Below are positions 60,276 to 64,000 of a stretch of DNA of 64,000 bases, piece by piece. The first letter of the stretch is position 1, and every line of letters begins with the position of its first letter. The notes under the pieces are model-generated. The model worked only from the letters and a program-made list of their open reading frames with translations, searched no databases and was not told where the DNA came from. This DNA comes from Vittaforma corneae ATCC 50505. Its lineage: Eukaryota > Microsporidia > Nosematidae. The stretch covers positions 124,001-188,000 of the forward strand of contig NW_006889834.1 in assembly GCF_000231115.1 (NCBI RefSeq). Reading direction: 5' to 3'. The translations under genes and the position numbers were made by a program.

Positions 60276-61142
60276 CTATCCTAGATTTGAAATATACTCC
60301 AAAAGATCTGAAATGAACTTGCTTTTATCTTCTGTTAGACCAAATGCCTGTTTGATTTGATCAAAAATACTTTTGTCTTCTACAAAACATTTTTTCAAAT
60401 CAATATCGTTTGTAACAGAAAACGAAAAATTAAAGGCCATGAAATCTTTAAGTCCATCAATAAAACTGATGTTATTGGGAAGAATCTCTCGGATATATGT
60501 AGCATTTTTACTATATTTTGCATAGAAGCAAAATATTTCCAAATACTTATATCCAATAAAGCTCTGATCGATAACTGCCAGGCTTGCATTAAAAGGCTTT
60601 GTGTCGCTGTCAATAAAGCATGGCAATGCTTTTATTTTATTTTCATCACTAAGGCTTTTCGTCTGTACCAGTTCAACCATTCTTTGTACGACAGAATCTT
60701 TAATCTTCTTGTTCTGTTCAATATTGTAGAGTCTGGATATGACTATATTGCTCAGCATTTTGAGTATAAGCCCATCAAAATACTCAGAATAACCCAAAAA
60801 GTTCGAAACCAACTCAAAAACCAGTATGTGATTGATTAATGATGCTGGCCTATTCAAAAGATAGTAGCAGATAACCATAAGCTTCAGCTTCTTTTCAGAA
60901 GTGTCAAACGGCGGTCTCATTTTCTTTAAAAAATCTTGGATCTTCAATTCCAATCCCTGGTTTGGAATCTTGTTAGGATGTGCACTGTAAACTAGGATCT
61001 TCGACCAGTCATCTGATATTTCAAGTGTGGGTGTCGTGTTTGTAAGAAGAAGCACAAGATTGCAATGTAGAATGTGGAATATAATTGGCTGATCATATGT
61101 TGCTTTTATGAGATTTATCGTTTTCTGAACTTGAGGATTCAT
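60276..61142 (-). CDS. Hypothetical helical protein, 288 aa
   Basis: The ATG at 61142 lies one base after CCCC; an upstream ATG at 61226 lacks that signal and would add 28 residues. The protein is alpha-helical throughout, rich in Leu, Ile, Lys and Asn, with armadillo-like stretches (MVICYYLLNRPASLINHILV, LKMLSNIVISRLYNI). There is no signal peptide or catalytic motif. I do not recognise the family. The fold could be an ARM/HEAT scaffold, for instance of a chromatin-remodelling complex, but that is a guess from composition. Confidence 0.6.
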   Translation of the reverse strand: MNPQVQKTINLIKATYDQPIIFHILHCNLVLLLTNTTPTLEISDDWSKILVYSAHPNKIPNQGLELKIQDFLKKMRPPFDTSEKKLKLMVICYYLLNRPASLINHILVFELVSNFLGYSEYFDGLILKMLSNIVISRLYNIEQNKKIKDSVVQRMVELVQTKSLSDENKIKALPCFIDSDTKPFNASLAVIDQSFIGYKYLEIFCFYAKYSKNATYIREILPNNISFIDGLKDFMAFNFSFSVTNDIDLKKCFVEDKSIFDQIKQAFGLTEDKSKFISDLLEYISNLG

Positions 61143-61328
61143 TGGGGCTATTGTAAAACTAATTTCTTTACATCTAATGCAAGGATGCAAATTTATGCTG
61201 GGCAGCCTCTTTGGATAGTAGGCCATGCCGACCTGAGATAGATGGAAAAGATCCTGTGCTAGAATGGTTTTATGCTGGGCAAGGAACTTTAAAAGTAGTT
61301 GTATATATTACTGCTTTTTGTGGCGCCC

Positions 61329-63395
61329 ATGGACACGCTCATCCAGCTCCAGACAATCTTCAATGAAATACAAACATGCGACTCCAGGCGCTTTTCAGAA
61401 AATATGAGCACAGTCCTTGCTATTATTCCAAGGGATAGCTCATTCCTCAGAATTATAGATTCCATTTTAGTATTCCCAAAAAGTTCACTCCCTCCAAAAG
61501 TCACGTATTTTGTAAGGCGAGTCTTCGAAGAGCTCAATGAAACAAACAAGAGCATTTTCAACATAATTCTTATGTATTTACTTGGTAAAACATACTGCAA
61601 AAGTACAAAGATTAGGAAAAACTCTCTAAGACTCATTAATGCCATGCTTGCTATTGAAGGTGATTGCTGTGATGACGATTTATTGGCCAAAATTGCCGAA
61701 AAATTGTTTGACAAAGAGCCTAGTGTTAGGAAAGAAGCATTGAAAATATGCATTATCTTCCAAAATCGACATCTTAGTGACTCTTTGACCATCCAGACCA
61801 CAATTAAGGACATTATTCGGCATGATCCGTCACACGACATTAGAAGAGTCGGATTTCTTGGGCTTGAGCTTAACGAGTCAACTCTCAACTGCATTTTGGA
61901 GAGATGTGTTGATTCTAACATGCCAATTAGAAAGGCCTTTTGGATGCAATATTTTCCAAGAATCGAGCTGGAAAAACTAACGTGTGCTCAAAGGATATAT
62001 CTAATGAAGAAAGGTGTTAATGAGAGAGAGTTTAATGCCAAGGAGATATTTTTGCAGAAAATTAGAAATTACGAACTAGACCAGTTTATTGAATATTTCT
62101 ACTGTGAGGAGCATGAATATGAGTTATGTGTTGAAGAATATCTAAAGAACAGTACAGAGGAATATGAAATGATCAAGTACACACCTAGCTATCTTCACTT
62201 TCTAACCTGTTATTACAAAATTGCTGAAGAAAGAAATGGTAGGGATGCACTCAAGTTGTTGCCTCTGGATGAATTTTTGCAGATTTTCTATGTAAAGTGT
62301 GTAGAGCTTGAAAAAATAGCTGAAAGTGTCGAAGACTCAACCAAGCAGTTCAAAATTTTAAAATACTTTCTCAAAATACTAGGCTTCTATGATCTATTTA
62401 CAGATGATTCCAAGAAGTATGTGCTTTCTATTGTCAATCACATAATATTAGCGTGTAACTTCATTCCTGTTGTTGAAGAATGTATCGTTTTACTGGCGAA
62501 GACATGCTCTGACAACCTTGTAAAGATTGCTGGTGGTCTGATTAAAAAGACAAGAGGTAGGCCCATTTGTTTTTCTATTTGTGAATTTGTCATGAAGTAT
62601 CTGCCCTTTGGTGAGATACATGAAGCCATTCTTAATGAAATTGCTATTTTAGACATTGAGCAAAGCACTAGTTTGTTTTTCTGGTATTTTGTAAAAAATC
62701 CAAACCCTAATATTGAAAGCCAGTATCTTACTCTGCTTCCCAACAAGAAAGTTGTGGAAGGATGTGCAGATCTCGCACTAATGGGCATCCTCGATACAAG
62801 TAGAATTGAAGACTGTCTTTTAACCCAGCTTTCACGATTCAATCAAAACTGTGTTGTTCCTGTCAGCAAGCTTTTATTGGGAAAAAAGCTATGCTCCAGC
62901 GAGTTTGTAAAGTATCTTTTGCTGATTTATTATTCAACAGAAGCTGATTACATCCAGCAGTATCTTTCTCTGTTTTTCTTTGAATACTTCCGAATCAACC
63001 CGCAGTCGCTCATCAGTGTTTTCTGTGAGGTGCTTGAGTTAATTTCTTCAAATCACAAGGTCTTTGTTGACCAATCGCTTTTCTGGATTTCTAACACAGA
63101 AAATGCTATGGAGTATCAGTCATTGTATTTAAGTATTTGTATATTCATTTACAATAGTTATGATGCTCTTATCAGTAAGAAACACTGCTTTTCGGTGCTT
63201 TCGGCAGTACCAGTTGAGTCCTCTTGGGATCCTATGGTAACCAAGAAAATCATCACTGTTCTTGGATTGATAATCAGGAAAAGACCAAGAGAGAATGTCA
63301 ATGCTCTTTTGAACCAGGTTATGGAAATAGATGATGGCACACCGCTCCCGCCTGAAGAGTTTGAAAATCTCAAGAAGGTCGTTAAAATACAATAA
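61329..63395 (+). CDS. YCG1: Condensin HEAT subunit Ycg1/CAP-G
   Basis: The gene starts at CCCATGG (61329); the frame is open 30 bases upstream. The 688-residue protein is built of HEAT repeats. The block LLAKIAEKLFDKEPSVRKEA matches the conserved DKEP/DREPSVR repeat of CAP-G, and SHDIRRVGFLGL with CVDSNMPIRKAFW follows in family order. CAP-G/Ycg1 clamps DNA in the condensin complex for mitotic chromosome compaction. Yeast Ycg1 is 1035 residues, so the protein is trimmed. Confidence 0.8.
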   Translation: MDTLIQLQTIFNEIQTCDSRRFSENMSTVLAIIPRDSSFLRIIDSILVFPKSSLPPKVTYFVRRVFEELNETNKSIFNIILMYLLGKTYCKSTKIRKNSLRLINAMLAIEGDCCDDDLLAKIAEKLFDKEPSVRKEALKICIIFQNRHLSDSLTIQTTIKDIIRHDPSHDIRRVGFLGLELNESTLNCILERCVDSNMPIRKAFWMQYFPRIELEKLTCAQRIYLMKKGVNEREFNAKEIFLQKIRNYELDQFIEYFYCEEHEYELCVEEYLKNSTEEYEMIKYTPSYLHFLTCYYKIAEERNGRDALKLLPLDEFLQIFYVKCVELEKIAESVEDSTKQFKILKYFLKILGFYDLFTDDSKKYVLSIVNHIILACNFIPVVEECIVLLAKTCSDNLVKIAGGLIKKTRGRPICFSICEFVMKYLPFGEIHEAILNEIAILDIEQSTSLFFWYFVKNPNPNIESQYLTLLPNKKVVEGCADLALMGILDTSRIEDCLLTQLSRFNQNCVVPVSKLLLGKKLCSSEFVKYLLLIYYSTEADYIQQYLSLFFFEYFRINPQSLISVFCEVLELISSNHKVFVDQSLFWISNTENAMEYQSLYLSICIFIYNSYDALISKKHCFSVLSAVPVESSWDPMVTKKIITVLGLIIRKRPRENVNALLNQVMEIDDGTPLPPEEFENLKKVVKIQ

Positions 63396-63551
63396 ACCAG
63401 CACCTACATCTATGAAATTTCCATGCAGATACTCCTAGCAAGTAAATTTTCTATGTATAAATATCAAAATGTTGTGCTTTGTGTGGATATACTTTACGTT
63501 GAAGATCAGCTACACATCCAGTATTACAACTAATATGTGCAATTTGCTTAA

Positions 63552-63734
63552 CTATGGCTTCCTTTTCATTTCCAGATCTTTCAAATACCTCCTAGCCCTA
63601 CACAAATCTATCTGATAACATGTATTCTTCTGGATTTTTATATCCGCACTCTCAATAACTGCCGCTTTCTTATTGTTGATAACTTTTTCTTTAACTAAAT
63701 ATGGCTTTGAAAATGGATTTTCATAGATGTTCAT
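63552..63734 (-). CDS. Small basic hypothetical protein, 60 aa
   Basis: The first ATG of this frame is at 63734 and gives 60 residues; the frame is open 39 bases further upstream without an ATG. It is Lys/Arg-rich with a helical C-terminus (CRARRYLKDLEMKRKP). CC occurs four bases before the ATG but not the full CCC. Its composition would suit an RNA-binding or ribonucleoprotein component. The family is not recognised and it could be a chance frame. Confidence 0.4.
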   Translation of the reverse strand: MNIYENPFSKPYLVKEKVINNKKAAVIESADIKIQKNTCYQIDLCRARRYLKDLEMKRKP

Positions 63735-63903
63735 ATATGGAAACTCGTGCGAGCTCGCATAAAACCGAAACAATACTCGTAAAGTACCAATTAGAATTGT
63801 TTGGCTTATGGGACATGCTACCTATTAACTAACTGTCGTTACTTTGATGGTAAGCCTTTTTAATCTTTTGTTGTCTTTATTTTTGTAAATTTTTGTGTTC
63901 CCC

Positions 63904-64000
63904 ATGGCAGTAAGACTTAAAAGAACCTGCATGAGGTCTTTCAAAGTAACAATGTTTAAATTGAAGGTCAAGTACCTAGCTGCTCGGAAATCTAACAAAG
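63904..64000 (+). CDS. Start of a gene running off the window, Lys/Arg-rich
   Basis: CCCC directly precedes an ATG at 63904. The frame is open for 32 codons to the window end and encodes a very basic N-terminus (MAVRLKRTCMRSFKV). GTAAGA occurs just after codon 2, which resembles the early 5' splice sites of microsporidian ribosomal protein genes, but the unspliced frame is also open. The identity cannot be decided from what is visible. Confidence 0.5.
   Translation, partial: MAVRLKRTCMRSFKVTMFKLKVKYLAARKSNK

Noticed and set aside
1..64000. CRISPR arrays, insertion sequences, transposons or long repeats
   Set aside because: No regularly spaced repeats, transposase or reverse transcriptase coding, or terminal repeats were seen anywhere in the window.

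Overview
The window looks like a piece of a microsporidian nuclear genome. It is AT-rich and intron-poor. About 45 short, mostly single-exon protein genes lie on both strands, separated by roughly 50-750 bases. Every recognisable product is eukaryotic and most are shorter or more divergent than their yeast relatives. About 30 of the start codons are preceded, usually within 0-10 bases, by a CCC trinucleotide (often CCCATG). This matches the C-rich start signal described for microsporidia, and I used it to choose starts. The species cannot be named from sequence alone.

Layout. 0-13 kb: a broken gene end, cofactor-independent phosphoglycerate mutase, a tail-anchored DnaJ protein, an exocyst Sec3-like protein, poly(A)-binding protein, TRM1, a TBC Rab-GAP, TAF6, an ERF4/GOLGA7-like palmitoylation partner and an NSUN5/RCM1 rRNA methyltransferase. 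13-31 kb: a Bet1-like SNARE, APC1, XPA/Rad14, CK2 beta, a frame-disrupted tether subunit, DNA polymerase epsilon, a small unknown, MSH5 and importin beta. 31-38 kb: an adenylate-cyclase-like LRR protein, a PTEN-formin, and a lysophospholipid acyltransferase interrupted by an assembly gap (37235-37499). 38-48 kb: Bos1 SNARE, an L-type lectin cargo receptor, a frame-disrupted Sec10, an SCP-type phosphatase, XPD/Rad3, a DUF1749 hydrolase, a PP2A/PP4/PP6-type phosphatase and ribosomal protein eL42. 49-64 kb: CIA2, a DHHC palmitoyltransferase, tRNA-Cys(GCA), zeta-COP, gamma-tubulin, eL20, a frame-disrupted membrane protein, Tip20/RINT1, Rad7, Pol III subunit RPC8, ataxin-2/Pbp1, an unknown, condensin Ycg1 and two small or partial genes.

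Themes. Vesicle traffic is heavily represented: Sec3, Sec10, Tip20, zeta-COP, Bos1, a Bet1-like SNARE, a lectin receptor, a TBC GAP and the DHHC/ERF4 pair. So is DNA repair and replication: Rad14, Rad3, Rad7, Pol epsilon and MSH5. CIA2 loads Fe-S clusters onto clients that include XPD and Pol epsilon, both encoded here.

The most unusual signals are three proteins that keep a clear family fold but have lost catalytic residues: MSH5 without Walker motifs, an adenylate-cyclase-like protein without its metal aspartates, and a PTEN domain without its Cys/Arg loop fused to a formin. There are also four reading-frame breaks, which are either homopolymer sequencing errors, recoding sites or true decay.
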